A stretch of 64,000 nt of DNA, taken from the NCBI GenBank assembly GCA_944474755.1, contig OX104119.1, positions 86,742,896 to 86,806,895 of the forward strand, given 5' to 3'. Origin of the DNA: Limnoperna fortunei (taxonomy: Eukaryota > Mollusca > Bivalvia > Mytilida > Modiolidae). Numbering within the stretch: the stretch's first letter is position 1; each line of letters opens with the position of its first letter. The notes under the pieces were generated by a model. It worked only from the letters and a program-made list of their open reading frames with translations. It did no database searches and was not told where the DNA came from. Both the position numbers and the translations under genes were made by a program. Below are positions 35,501-48,219 of this stretch, in pieces.

Positions 35501-37079
35501 AATTTGTGTATATTAAATCGTAATACTTCTTTCATCTGGGGAAAATGGTAATGCATACAAGAAAAGGAAATTCTAATATGACGTACTTCAAACACTTAAG
35601 AAACAAACATCTATTGAAATATTCAATAAAATATGGCTGTTCCAGCCATTTCAAAAATCATACGCCTCTGCTGATGTTTTTGCTGGCCTTTTTTTATTAT
35701 TCCTGTATTACCTTTGTATTCGAAAATCCAATAGAAAAAATGTTCCAACATGAACATGTCCATATTCTGTACAGTGCCTTTATTGTTTACATGTCACAAA
35801 ATCTTCCTTGAGTTTTGCTAGGTTGTGTTTTCAGTTTTCTGTTTAACTAACCTTAAAAAATATATATGTAAAACTACTTTTGTGGTAATAAAGAAATAAA
35901 TATACAACATGGGGAGGTAACTAAGGATACTTTTAGGTACAGGTCTATGGACGGAGATTTGAAAACCCACCCTTTTCATATATTTTCGGATGTTTTAAAT
36001 GGGACCCAATCAAATAGTAATACTGAATTATTAAATCAGACCTATTCATATATATTTTATTACTGCACATCCCCATTGACAAAATAGTACACTCACTACC
36101 AAAATGATCAAGTGTTGTCAATGGAACACTTTGTTTTGTAAAATAATTGTGGTCTACATTGACAATTTCGAAATCTCAAACTCTCGCAAATTCGACGAGA
36201 ACAGGGTGTGGGGAGGGTAAGAGATATTGCTGTGATGTAATTGTATATTAAAATTGCCTAATGTTTATTCGTTAATTGCTTACTATTACCCGACACTTTA
36301 CATTGATGAAAGGTAAAAATGAAAGACCAATAAAAGACCGACATAATACGACAAGAAAAAGTAAATTTAAATAATGATTTTTATATGAAAATTAGATTTT
36401 AAAAACAGTTTTTTTTAATCAAAATAAGACGTCTAAATCAGTAAAAATCAGTGGTAAAAATGCAAGAGCAAACAGAAGGAAAATAAATATCTTTATTATA
36501 AGAGAAAGTCACAGATATTGATTTTTATTTATTTTAAGAGTTAAACATTTTATTTTAAATAATTTTTAAAATGCAATTTATATTTGGATACTTATAGAAT
36601 GAAATAAAACATACGTAGATCGTATATGAAGTCCTTTAAACTAACATAAATTAAAAAAGCTAATAAGTAAACGAAATTTTGAAAAATGTAATTAAATACA
36701 ATGAAAAATAATTCAATTTTAATTAAGCAGCAGTTTATATAATTTAAAGAAACACAAAATTTTTATATTTCATAAATTTTTTTGCAAATATACGGGTCTT
36801 CCTCTATAAAAAATTTATTTTTTTGTTTTATTTTAAAAAATTCGGAGCTCCACAGAAACAACATGATAACTGTCGATCTTACACCCCACAGAACCATGTG
36901 ACTATGAGATTTCGAAAAGGTCAATAGGCTTAACATGCTCAATATAAGAATTGAGGCATGGATATATTTACTAGATAATTTACAACTATACCCATTGATA
37001 TATTTTTCAATGAAAAAGGCTACCCTTTCATATATTTTCAAAAGGTAAAAAAGTGACACACTCGACCCCCCCTCCCCCT
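35501..37079. other. Noncoding interior, no gene supported
   Basis: AT-rich. AGGTACAGGTCTATGG...AGACCTATTCATATA (35,935-36,080) shares words with 43,115-43,220, suggesting a diverged interspersed repeat. Confidence 0.45.
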
Positions 37080-37087
37080 TGTGATAT

Positions 37088-37883
37088 GGTGTCTAGTCTT
37101 TTCATACCATGTTCATTTTGTACCATGACCATTTCGTACCCAAATTTACCATTTCGTACCAAGATTTTGCCAGTTCGTACCATATGCTATTTCGACATTG
37201 ACAGTTTCGTACCATATATATGATTTAATTGTGTTACTTGTTTATTTTAATATTTCAAATACCAGTATTTATAAGCATGTTAATTTATGAGTTTTATTAA
37301 AAATAATAATTTAACAAAATACAGAACTAGCTTGCTATAATATCTTTGATGTTCATTGGAATGTGAATGATAAAAGGAAAATGCGGTTTGGTTGTTAAAA
37401 CAATGATTTTCAATTGTCCTTGTATAGATGGGATATGTCCAAGCCAACATAGAAAATCCTCTTTGACATTTGGGCCCAGTATATACAGAATTAAATCTCC
37501 ATCGGCCGTTTGCTCCGACTCAGCGCCCGCAATGTTTATGAGCCGAACAATCATACTTGTTATGTTATAAGATAACACTTTGTGACAATTCAAGTTTAAA
37601 ATTCATATATTTAATTTTGTGCATCATTCATTATCTATCTTGTTATTGCATATAATATGTACTATATATTGTTGTTGTGCATCATTTTAATTGTAGCTAT
37701 GATAACAAATAAAAACTAAAAATAACCTTTATGTCTATCATTCTATTAAAAATAAATATTGGATCCAAAACTAAAAATAGTACATAACATCAACCATTAA
37801 CAATTAAGATGTGGTATGAAATGGACATGGTACGAAATGGTTTTTTATGGTACGAAATGGCAGGTACGAAACGACTATAAACC
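37088..37883. mobile_element. MULE-like MITE with CCATTTCGTACC subrepeats, 796 bp
   Basis: The left end GGTGTCTAGTCTTTTCATAC and the complement of the right end GGTTTATAGTCGTTTCGTAC match. Both continue into arrays of CCATTTCGTACC words (37,128-37,222 and 37,808-37,874). Flanked by TGTGATAT at 37,080-37,087 and 37,884-37,891. No transposase inside; short ORFs only. Terminal design matches the MULE at 27.6/53.6 kb. Confidence 0.82.
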
Positions 37884-37897
37884 TGTGATATTATACA

Positions 37898-38038
37898 ATT
37901 AATGACTTTGATATAGGTCGCTATCAGGATTTATCAGCCAGAGAAAATGTAATATTCACCGAGCCGCTAGGCGAGGTGAATATACATTTTTGAGGGCTGA
38001 TCAATCCTGATAGCGACCGTATATCAAAGTGATTAATT
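37898..38038. mobile_element. Hairpin MITE
   Basis: ATTAATGACTTTGATATAGG...CGCTATCAGGATT faces AATCCTGATAGCG...ATATCAAAGTGATTAAT, with GTGAATAT / ATATTCAC near the loop. It lies 6 bp beyond the preceding MITE. Confidence 0.85.
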
Positions 38039-38713
38039 GTTTTATTACATGAATAAAACCACCATCTCACTTGATCCGAAAAACAGAGGATGTTTTTTCT
38101 ACTGGAGCCCCTGTTTACATTTTGTAATTGTTGTTACCCTTAATACTTTTATTTAATACTGCATTCTGATATCAATTTTCTGGTAATCCTGAAATTACAG
38201 TTGCAAATATTTAGAAGAGTATAAATGAATCAACATATCGCAGAGCCGACGTTTCTCCCATTTGTTGTTGTCACGCACGATGTACAATTAATACAATCGA
38301 TTTTATTGGACAAATGAATTTGTTAAGACGGCTATTCTGATTGGCTAAAACATAAAAACCAGGTCGATATCGTATTCCGCTTGACTACTATGCAGCGGAA
38401 TCGTGCAGCGTACAAACATTTAATGTAATTTTAGTACTGTTGCGATTTATCGTGACCCAAAAGTTGTTTTTAAACCAATCAAAAACACGCAAAATTATAT
38501 TCATGTAATAAATATTAATGATAACCAAAAAATTAAAAAAGGTAAACATAATAACAATATTGTATATTTGTTTAACTTAAGCACTGTCTACATGCATTGA
38601 CATAAGGAAATGCAATAAAACGCAAAAGTAACTATTACTTCGTCTTCATTTACTTCAATCTTAAAAAGTTTTCAATCTTAACTGTTGTGTCCCCTTAATG
38701 GCCTAATTGGCAT
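38039..38713. other. Noncoding interior
   Basis: No ORF or repeat that I can name. Confidence 0.4.
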
Positions 38714-38721
38714 ATTTATGA

Positions 38722-39739
38722 GAATATATAACGACTCGCCCCACTCTTGAGTCGCCCCATATTAATAACGAGTCGCCCCACCTTTAATAACTAGTCGCCC
38801 CACTCAATAACGACTCGCCCCACATATATAAAAAATATATTTTATAATATAAATTTATATATAATATAAATAAATACATTGATAGTATAATTTTTTTAAT
38901 TTGCGTATATTGTACTGCTCGGTGTTTTAATTAATCGCATCTTCCTCTAAATGTAAAACTATTCAATGCTGCCTGTAAATTAAAGTGTAGAATACTGTTA
39001 ATCTTACATACTATTGAAAACAGTTTAAAAATACAAGGTTGTCTTATTGTTAACAAATATCTAACGTGCTTGCTTATTCAAACTACACCGAGACAGTTAA
39101 CAAGAGACCATAAAAACAACGATTGTACTTAATATGTAAAGGGGACAGGCATACGCTTTAGGAAAAAAACCATACTGCATACTAGCAGTAAAAAATTCTG
39201 ATCATTTGGATGCAATTTATCCCTTTACCGGAGTTTTATGTAAATAATTTTTAGTCTTTTTTTTCAACTAAACCAATGAATTATCACTTATTAAATGATT
39301 TTCAGGTACGAATTAAAGAATATACTAGTACTGCCTCCCTCTTTTTCATTTTTTTCCTTTCTTCCTCACCCGTTGCTCCTTTCTCTCTCCCCTTTGTTCC
39401 TTTCTCCCTTCCCATCACAGTTAATCACGATTGTAAACAAACAAACATTCAGTTATAATTACCACAATTAATTAAAGAAGTGAAGATGAGTTCACTTTAA
39501 TCTCAAGAGATCCACCGCCAATTAAACACCTAGCAATAAAATATATATGCAAATTAAATAATTTATGGTATACATTCAATTAAATATATTTAAATATGTT
39601 TTAAGATATTAAATTTATAAACTTATATTATATATTTTACCTATGTGGGGCGAGTCGTTATTTAGTGGGGCGACTCGTTATTAACATGGGGCGACTCGTG
39701 ATGGGGCGACTCGAGAGTGGGGCGAGTCGTTACGATACC
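38722..39739. mobile_element. MULE-like MITE with ACGACTCGCCCCAC subrepeats, 1,018 bp
   Basis: The left array ACGACTCGCCCCACTCTTGA... (38,731-38,824, five words) is inverted at 39,643-39,733. The right terminus complement is GGTATCGTAACGACTCGCC; the left is GAATATATAACGACTCGCC. Flanked by ATTTATGA at 38,714-38,721 and 39,740-39,747. Interior AT-rich with no transposase. Confidence 0.82.
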
Positions 39740-39846
39740 ATTTATGACACATGAGGTCACACATATTCATTGTAGATAACTATGAAATTGACATATTTAT
39801 ATGTGTATATATACACTGTATGTATGTGTATGTATATATGTATATG

Positions 39847-40145
39847 AACACTGCTTACTTTTCTGGGCAAGACACAGGGAGAATCTAAAAGATTAAGCAC
39901 CGTCCCCTGGTGTTTTCTCCAGTAAGGTAACCTTCTCTGTATGTGTGTGTATATATGTATATGAATACTGCTTACTTTTCTGGGCAAGACACAGGGAGAA
40001 TCTAAAAGATTAAGCACCGTCCCCTGGTGTTTTCTCCAGTAAGGTAACCTTCTCTCTCGGCCAAACAAATCCTTGTCTTTCTGGGTTAGACACGGGGAGA
40101 GTCTACCATGACTCTAACAAGCACCGCCCCCTGGTGTCTCTCCCA
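39847..40145. repeat. 113-bp tandem duplication plus a diverged third unit
   Basis: TATGAACACTGCTTACTTTTCTGGGCAAGACACAGG...GGTGTTTTCTCCAGTAAGGT occurs at 39,843 and 39,958. A diverged version (TTTCTGGGTTAGACACGGGG...GGTGTCTCTCCCAG) follows at 40,077-40,143. The minus-strand ORF across it shows the same peptide twice (RRLPYWRKHQGTVLNLLDSP) and is repeat-derived. Confidence 0.9.
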
Positions 40146-41332
40146 GATAGATAATGACACTACTACTACGATATAAAATAAACATCAAATCTTGGTGAAA
40201 AACACTTTTTCTGTTCAATAGAATTCTTAAGCACCGTCCGGTGACTTAAATACGAACATTATGAATAATATTATGTTTTCAACCTTGTCACACTGTGCAC
40301 ACAACACCAATTTTATAAAAATGTTTAACACTATTACAACTTGTGTAACTCTGTTAAAATTGTAATGTACTGTTCATTAATCATACATGTAAATTATTTG
40401 TCATTGCCCCTTGTGGGACCTTATTGTCCTTAATTGGAATAAAAAAAATATTGGTAAAATATTGGTATTCATCGTAATTTAGATTTTAATGTACAGTTGT
40501 TTCAATCTTGATTTGTATTTGACTTACTTCTATTAATTTCTGAACTAAAATAGACCAAACAATAAATCGCTGACACTTGTCGCACACAGAATTATTTGAA
40601 ATACTGTTACTACCGCCTGTGGCCTGGGCTAAGCAAGTATCTTCGCCTTACCGGTGTATCCAGTTGCCATACTGGGTTCCAAAATTTACATTTATTTATT
40701 TATTTATTTATTTATTTATTTGGTTCGAACACAATTACAATAATTGGTTAAGACCTGTAGTACAATAACTATAATACATACGAATTATGTTTACAAAATT
40801 ACAAGACTAGTATAGAAATGTATAGAGTAAAATACTTTGTATTTTGGAAACTACGTGGTAGAACTATTGTGTTTATACATAATCAAAAGGCAAATAGTTT
40901 ATACACAGAAAACATTCTTTGATATTTACATATTATAATTCTGCATATGGACAGGTACCAGTTAAAATGCGGCGATTTACAGCATGAGACTTGGCGAAAA
41001 GCAGACGAAAGTGATTTTGACCAAGTGTAATGAAAATCGTGAGTAGAATTTTTATTAACAATATTTGTGTTATTTTCCCATATTCTCGTTATTTGACAGT
41101 GACAGGATTCTTTTGTAGCTATCTCAAAATGAGTAATCACATCGTAGCCCTAGCTGACACTACGACAGCTGTAAGTGTAGCTGCTGAAAAGTAGGGCCAT
41201 TGACCTTTTCGAATAGTCAGAACACTGTAAATTCATTTTATTTATTTGCTGTTTCTACTGTTATCTGCTTTGGGAAAAATAAAAAAATGTTAACCTGTGA
41301 ATGGACTCACCTCTAGCTCCCCCCCCATGACC
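40146..41332. other. Noncoding interior with TTTA microsatellite at 40,688-40,725
   Basis: Nine TTTA units. No gene seen. Confidence 0.6.
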
Positions 41333-41512
41333 ATGTACAGGCCCCAGCGCCATAAAACATACTTGAGTAAAAATATTTTGCTCAGCATGAGAATTTACTC
41401 AACTACCATGACAACAAGGGAAAATGAAAGATTTGATTGGATGAAATTGAGATTTAAAAAATTCTCAGCAAAGAAAATGTTTATGGCGCCGGGCCCAGAA
41501 CCATGCGTCCCT
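41333..41512. mobile_element. Small inverted-repeat element
   Basis: GGCCCCAGCGCCATAAAACAT at 41,340 faces ATGTTTATGGCGCCGGGCCC at 41,478, and TTTGCTCAGCATGAGAA is near-complementary to TTCTCAGCAAAG further in. Noncoding. Confidence 0.6.
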
Positions 41513-41873
41513 AAAACATAAGGACAGATTCACACTAAGTTAAACACTTACAAATACTAATTTTTTCAGCAGACTGTTGTATTATGAAATAAACTACCAA
41601 CCACTGTTGTTCTGCAGCCTGATCCTGATCATTTCAGACAGGCTTTGAACAATCTAAACATAGCTTAGATATATATAGCAAAACACTCATGACTGTTTTT
41701 AACTCCTTATCAATTCCATTTCTAATTTTAATTAAATTTCCCAATTTTTATTCAATTACAATAGTTCCTATAGATGTCTTCCTGTCATCTTTAACTTTTA
41801 TCTTTTTTTTTTTTGCACTGCCACACACCTTCTAGTTATACACAAAAGGGGAGTCTAGCAGTATTTATTATAG

Positions 41874-42001
41874 GATTAAACACCGTTTTCAATGGATTTA
41901 TCGGTATATCAACAAGACCAACTCACTCACAAACAATGATATGTTTGTGAGTGAGTTGGTCTTTTTGATATACAGATAAATCCATTGAAAACTGTTTAAT
42001 C
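41874..42001. mobile_element. Hairpin MITE
   Basis: GATTAAACACCGTTTTCAAT...ACCAACTCACTCACAAAC faces GTTTGTGAGTGAGTTGGT...ATTGAAAACTGTTTAATC across a short loop. Arms are about 60 bp with very few mismatches. Confidence 0.88.
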
Positions 42002-42602
42002 TTTAAAAGTCTTTAAAATTGCATTAAGGAATTAATTTATCTAACGTGTTTCTCAACTTCATATTTCTTGTGTATTTGGTAGCGGGATTGACTGAACGTA
42101 TGAATATTTTGTTTATTTTTACGTGCGATTATTCCATAAACCATTTTCTGATTTTAATAAACACAATTAAGTTTTATATCAATCAATAACCTTATTTTCT
42201 GTATCGAACACAAGGAAAGTTTTAAATTTAGCAAATCATTTATGATAATTCATCAAACAAATAATTTATAAGCTGATTGCTACTTTCGATATTGAAAGCC
42301 GCCATCTTTGTTTACATTGGTTGCGGTAAAAATAGTTCGGTCAACGTCATTTATCCAAATATAAATTAAGTCAACTTCATTTATCAAGAAATAAATTTTG
42401 TTGAAAAACCTCTACCGGAAGTAATCTCAACCAATGAAATAAATGTATTTCTAAATATGCAAAATCATATTAGAATTATAGATATATGAAATAGAATGCT
42501 TTCAACCAATTAGCAGATCATTAGATATATTGATTTATATATTAATTTATAGTCCATTCTTATATTATGGAATTTCTTAATTCTAATTTAAGTATTTAAG
42601 GA
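42002..42602. other. Noncoding interior
   Basis: AT-rich, no feature recognised. Confidence 0.4.
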
Positions 42603-42750
42603 TTGTTTTCAATTGCTGGTTAGATTATTGGATATAAACGACTTTGGGTCGATTTACACTGAATAAACCGCGAAGCGGTAAACTTGTGTTGCAGCGTAAA
42701 TCGATCCAAAGTCTTTTATATCCAAAAATCTAACCAGCAATTGAAAACAA
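42603..42750. mobile_element. Hairpin MITE
   Basis: TTGTTTTCAATTGCTGGTTAG...GACTTTGGGTCGATTTACAC faces GTAAATCGATCCAAAGTC...CTAACCAGCAATTGAAAACAA around CCGCGAAGCGG. Noncoding. Confidence 0.88.
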
Positions 42751-43379
42751 ACCTTATATTTAAAATTCTATAGTAAAAATGAAGTAACATGAACAATATT
42801 TTACAAGTAATCAAATAATATTTGCAATTCACAATTTTAGTGTCGTCACTTGTTGTTTGCCAAAGAATTCATGTATAGTCAACATCATCAATACATCTTA
42901 TTATGACGTCACAATCAGTCACGTGCTGAAAAACCAAGTTAGGTTATACGAAATAACCAACTTTGCTCATGTATAGAGTATTTAAACGAAATTAAAATAT
43001 TAAAAATATAATTTCTATTGAATCAAAACCATGACAAAATTACAAACTTCAGAGCCCCAGAAAATGTACTTATCTCACATGGGAGAGGGGTGGGTAACTA
43101 ATGGTACAATTTTAGGTACAGATTTGGGGGTAAATGCGCCCTATGTATATACTTTCAGGAGTTATAAAACGCGACCTAATCATATATTTTAATTTCTAAA
43201 CCAGACCTATTCATAACTTTAATTACCTACCCACCCTCCATTAGGAGGCGGGTCATTAAGTAATGTATTCACTTTGGCAAAATTTTGTCCGTCACAGATT
43301 TTGTGTGAAACCGTTTTTATCCAAAAACCACAATATTAAGAGCTCAAACTTGCAGGGATTAGTACAATAAACGAACAGC

Positions 43380-43790
43380 GTTCTTTTTTTGATTAATTTA
43401 ATTATTAATGAGATATTCACTAATTAAGGTTTCTTTTCTTTGTTCAATGCTGTGTGCACTGTTCTATAAATAACCAACGTTGTCGATCGGTAACAGGTAT
43501 TTGAATATATCACATGGTTGTGCATTTGTGCTTGTAAAAATGTCACGTGACATAATTTTAAAAGATAGTGAAAAGGTGTAGATTATAAATTATCTATTGT
43601 ATTACACTTTTATAAAATATATTAACTTTTTTATTAATTAAATTATTACAGAGATATTCCCTAATTAATGTTTCTTTGTTCATTGATGTGCACACTGTTC
43701 TATAAATAGCTTACACAGCTACAGCTGCAGTTTAGATAGATAACACAGTGGATTTAAATATACCCACATGGTTTTGAATGCCAATTCATT
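43380..43790. repeat. Tandem duplication of about 240 bp
   Basis: GAGATATTCACTAATTAAGG...GTGCACTGTTCTATAAATA...ATCACATGGTTGT (43,410-43,522) is repeated in diverged form at 43,651-43,773. Confidence 0.7.
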
Positions 43791-45079
43791 ATATTGAGGA
43801 GGGGGGAATAATTTAATAAAAAAAATCTCAGATTTTATCTATCCTTCACGTTTGTTTATTTTTTAATTAAATAATGTTTCTTATTGTTGATAGTTTCCTT
43901 GTCGAATCAGGATTAAAACAATGTCGGGTGTACTTTTCAGCATATTGTTGTCATTGGGAACAAATGGCTGAATGAAGAAAATTTTCTCTCAGAAATAATA
44001 TAACAAGATGTTGAAGTTTTTTGCTGCAAGTGGCAAAATATCGACAGATTGAAAAAAAAAGCGCTTGAATCCTGCGTGTACACCCATGATCTTGACTTTG
44101 CATTTGGTAATATATTGTTCAACATTTGTGCTAGAAAACAAATTTGGCAGGTGGGTGAGTCGTATTCGTGTGAATACATTCCTCTAGTTTATTGTACAGT
44201 GAAGCGGCATATAAATGTGCGCTAGTGAATGGCTGTCATAATTTAGAAAGGTGGAAACATAATTTAATGGCTGAATAATGAATCATGCAAATCGCAAAAT
44301 TCAGACTTAAAATAACAACTCTATTAACAGTAACGATGATTATGGTTTAAAAAATTGAGTTGTTTTCAATTAAATTTAAACGACTTCAACCAATAACTTG
44401 CGCATGTGCGAACTAAATTTATTGGAATTTTAACACGGCTTTGTTTACATAGCGAATGCAGGATGTCATATTAGAATTTCTCACAACTGAAAAATTTCAA
44501 ACATTTTTGTGCATTCCTTTCAACTAATTAACATTCATTTATTATCACTGCATAATGCATGTTTCATCCATGTAGCCATACATACTATAGGGATTTGGTT
44601 TCAGCAAGTGATTTTATTGGAGCACTTAATTTGTTACTAGTCACTCTGCTTTCGATGAGAATTTATGAATTCTCCTTCCCCATGGGTTTGGTACAGATAG
44701 TACTATATAATTGTTTTAAACTTAAAAATACAAAAATAAACACAAAGTAGTATATGTTTCATGTTATCATAAAAATGCTTTAAATTGCAAATAGCTGTAA
44801 CCAAATAATAAAATTTAATTTATTAAAACAGTCACCAGTGATCTACTGAAGAAGCCTTGAAGGCTCCCAGAAAGCTAATAAGGTGGCTACACCCATCACC
44901 ATGAAATGATCCAATACTATACCACATACAGATACAGACAAAGCATTCAAACAAAACTACTCCTTGACATTATGACAGAATTTCCATATCCAGCATAATT
45001 TTCTGATAAGTTGCAGAATAGATTTTAAAAGTTTATTAATAGACTTAGACTATTACCTACATGTATAGCTTAGCATATT
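43791..45079. other. Noncoding interior, no gene supported
   Basis: Two ORFs of 63-80 codons lack any motif or splice context. Confidence 0.4.
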
Positions 45080-45207
45080 TAGAGGTCTGGGTTTCCTCCA
45101 TGTACTCAGACTTCCTCGCCCAATATAAATTCGATGTGGCGATATAGCAGCAGAAAAACTGCTGAAAGTGGTGTTAAACACCATTCACACAAACAAGTCA
45201 TTTTGAT
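45080..45207 (+). mobile_element. 5'-truncated molluscan SINE (3' part)
   Basis: GGTCTGGGTTTCCTCCATGT...CTTCCTCGCCC then GGCGATATAGCAG...AACTGCTGAAAGTGGTGTTAAACACC and a CAAACAAGTC tail. Same order as the SINEs at 17.0 and 62.4 kb. Confidence 0.75.
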
Positions 45208-46816
45208 TAGGTTAATTTGCAAACATAATCAATTTACACATAGCTAGATTAAATAATCGAGTAATAATTTAATCAGTGCTAAAAACTTAATGATTGCATC
45301 CACTTGACAGTAATGTTGCTGTAAGACAATGATAATCTTTTTTTATCATCAATAACAGATCATGAATAGGTTTTGATCTTCATTAAGGAAGGACTTATCC
45401 TGATCCTGATTAATTTAACACTGGAAGTCATCAGAACACTTAAAGATTAAAGTTTTTTTCTGTTTAACAAATTAAACAAAATTTTTTGTCATAGCTTATT
45501 CAAAGCAAATTCTAAAATTTTATTGAATTCTATTGAGTGGTTTTCAAACATGAAAATATTACAAGACCCCATATACTCTTAGTTCTAGTGACCAAGAAAT
45601 GCATTAATTAATTTTTAAGATTAAGATACTTAAAAGTGCAGACAACAATATTTGTACCATTTTGCAACAAGTAAATATATTTACCCAACTCTAGTGCTTA
45701 GTGTACATGCATCTTCTATAATCTGTATAACATGAGTAATAAACTGCATGAACTTTACTTGAACTTTAATGGGAACTTGAAATAAGATAACAGATCTGTT
45801 GCTGTCAATCAAATTGTTGAAAAGTTACAACTTTCAGAAATGTGAACATTATATTCAGTAATCCAACATACCACTTGATTACAAGTGAAGGAATTAAGAT
45901 TTAAGATTCCATGTAACAAGATTTTAATAGAAGGTGAGTTAATAATAATTGAACTGTCCATTGGAAATTTTACACTAGTGTAATTTAATTACATGAAATA
46001 ATACACTAGTGTACGGAAGTAATACACTGGTGGAAAGACGACACTGTTACATACACATGTATAAATAATTTTAATAAGGAAACATGCAAATTTATTTTTT
46101 GTGTGGGATTTATGCACATTTTTGAGTTGAAGTTATATTGTATAAAATATTACTTCTAATGATTTTTTTTTCAGATACTAGTATCAACCCAACATGTATG
46201 GTAAACATGGTAAAGGGGTATGCAAGTATAGGCACATCCATGCCATGGAAGCATAGTCATGACTAAGGTAATAACTGTTATTTATTATACTAGTATGTCT
46301 CCCATCTACATGTATGCTGTTTTTCTGTCTGCCAGATACACAACTCATATTCTTGCTTATGCACAGTACCTATTTTTTCACAGACTGATTTAAATACATG
46401 CATTTCTGAAGGAGTTTTGAAATTTGCTTTCTTATCTTGAAGTTGCAGACATTTTTTGTTTTGTTTTACTGTTTGTCTTTTCTGATATCCAAAGTGTGAA
46501 ATATTAAAACATCCCTGCCATGAATATATGAACCATTCATGAACTGTTAATGAATATAAGGCTAAATCAGTTCACACAATTATGAACTGTATTCATGTAT
46601 TTACATTTTTTTAATCCCTTAAAATTCATTGCAAGAGGCAGTCTGTGCCATAAACATTTTTGACTACTTCTTCAGACTTAGACCTGCTAGGTATCACTAG
46701 TCCAAACTTTATTTGACTAGTTTTAAAAAAAAAAAAACTACAAGTTAAAAAGTCAAGATTTTGTGTAATTTTTTCATTTTACTGAATTTACGTGATTTTA
46801 TGACAATATAAAACCA
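45208..46816. other. Noncoding interior with one weak exon candidate
   Basis: A stretch at 46,175-46,268 is preceded by TTTTTTTTCAG and followed by GTAATAAC. It is open in one frame for about 30 codons up to a terminal TAA. I cannot link it to other exons. Confidence 0.3.
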
Positions 46817-46839
46817 ATGAAAAGATTCTATTTTAAGTC

Positions 46840-47260
46840 CCAATTTTTTCGCTTTTGCTATCACTTCGCATCTGTCGTTCGTCGTAAACTTTTTCAAAAA
46901 TCTTCTCTGAAACCACTGGGCCAATTGTTTTCAAACTTAGCCACAATCATCCTTAGGGTTCCTAGTTTCAAATTTGTACCCAGGGTGTTGATCAACAAAC
47001 AAAGATGGCCGCTGTTACTAAAAATAGAACATGGGTGTCAACACATGTTTTTGATCATAACTCAAAATTATAATAGCTATCTGAGAAAACCGTTACTTCA
47101 AATTGATCATCAGCACATTAAGTCTACAATAGTTGCTATTAGTGTGAAGTTTTGTATTGGCTTCTTGAAGGAGTTATTGCCCTTGAATGACGATTTTTAG
47201 GTACTTTTGAGCTAATTTCAATTTCTGAGAATTTCAACAAAAGCCATGATAAAAAGAATT
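46840..47260. repeat. Conserved bivalve interspersed repeat
   Basis: CTTCTCTGAAACCACTGGGC...ACTTAGCCACAATCATCCTT...ACAAAGATGGCCGCTGTTAC...TAGAACATGGGTG...TCATAACTCAAAA...TGAAGGAGTTATTGCCCTTG is a sequence type I recognise as widespread in bivalve genomes. The 127-codon ORF over it (46,817-47,200) is incidental. Element class unknown to me. Confidence 0.6.
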
Positions 47261-47961
47261 CAAATTTGTTCAAATTAATGGCTGTTCCTTCTTCATAATG
47301 AGGAGATAATAGGAAATAGGAATAGTTTTCTTATTTGACTTCTAGGTTTACATGTTTATATAAATTTAAAACTTCTCAAATTTAATGAGAATCTGTGAAA
47401 ACTTTCAACTCAGTTGCAAAATATATATTAAAATAAATGGTACAGAAACCATGGCAACAGTTTTTAATTTTTAAGTGATTTTGTTGATTTTATAAGCATA
47501 CATAAATTTGGTCCTATTTCTAGTACAACCATAGATATATAAACAATGTACAGTCTGTGTTTGATTCAGGTAGGTTATTAATGGTTAAAAAATCTCAATA
47601 CCTGTAATCATTTTGTATTAACTTGAAAATGTTGTTATTTTTTTGTCAGATTGAATGTAAAAAGGCAAAGAAATGATAATGGAAAGATGTATGCCAAAGC
47701 CAAAGGCAGCTACTTGTGGGAAAAAATATATAAAGACTTGATTTGACACAGGCAAAGGAACATTGGTACATGTTTTTGATTGTATTATTCAAAACAGATC
47801 GTTGAAACAAGGTACATGCACTGGTATATGTTTATAGAATAAATATAGCAGACCAACTGAAACCTCTATAATATAGCAGACCAACTGAAACCTTTCCTGT
47901 ATAAGAGGCTATACCCACAGTTGAACATTTTGTCCCCACCAGATAATATTTTGTGAGCACA

Positions 47962-48012
47962 ATAATTATTTCATGCAAACAACTTTTAAAGTTGTTTGCA
48001 TGAAATAATTAT
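47962..48012. repeat. Perfect 25-bp-arm palindrome
   Basis: ATAATTATTTCATGCAAACA-ACTTT, one T, then the exact complement. Further partial pairing outside (GAGCACA versus TGTGTGC). Confidence 0.95.
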
Positions 48013-48179
48013 ATTTTGTGTGCAACGTAATATTTTTATTTTTGACATGTACACAAATGGTCTTAGAAATAGAATTAAATTTATATAAGAAATTTATAGC
48101 TAAATATGCATGTGATATGTTTAAATATCAGGTATTTTGGCATATTTTCAATAAATAAAAACAAAATATATTTATACAG

Positions 48180-48219
48180 GTGATTGTAACAGTGAGGAAG
48201 AGAAAAAGTGTGGCAAAAG
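48180..48219 (+). CDS. Candidate small exon 1 of 2, Lys/Arg-rich (unknown)
   Basis: 40 bp between a TTTATACAG acceptor and AAAG|GTATTT. It joins in phase with 49,104-49,161 to give RKRKSVAK-DKKGTKTKKTRKD. The resulting basic peptide could be a nuclear localisation segment. With only two short low-complexity exons the case is weak. Confidence 0.25.

Noticed and set aside
46817..47200. 127-codon ORF
   Set aside because: Lies on a noncoding interspersed repeat common in bivalves; no domain or splice context.
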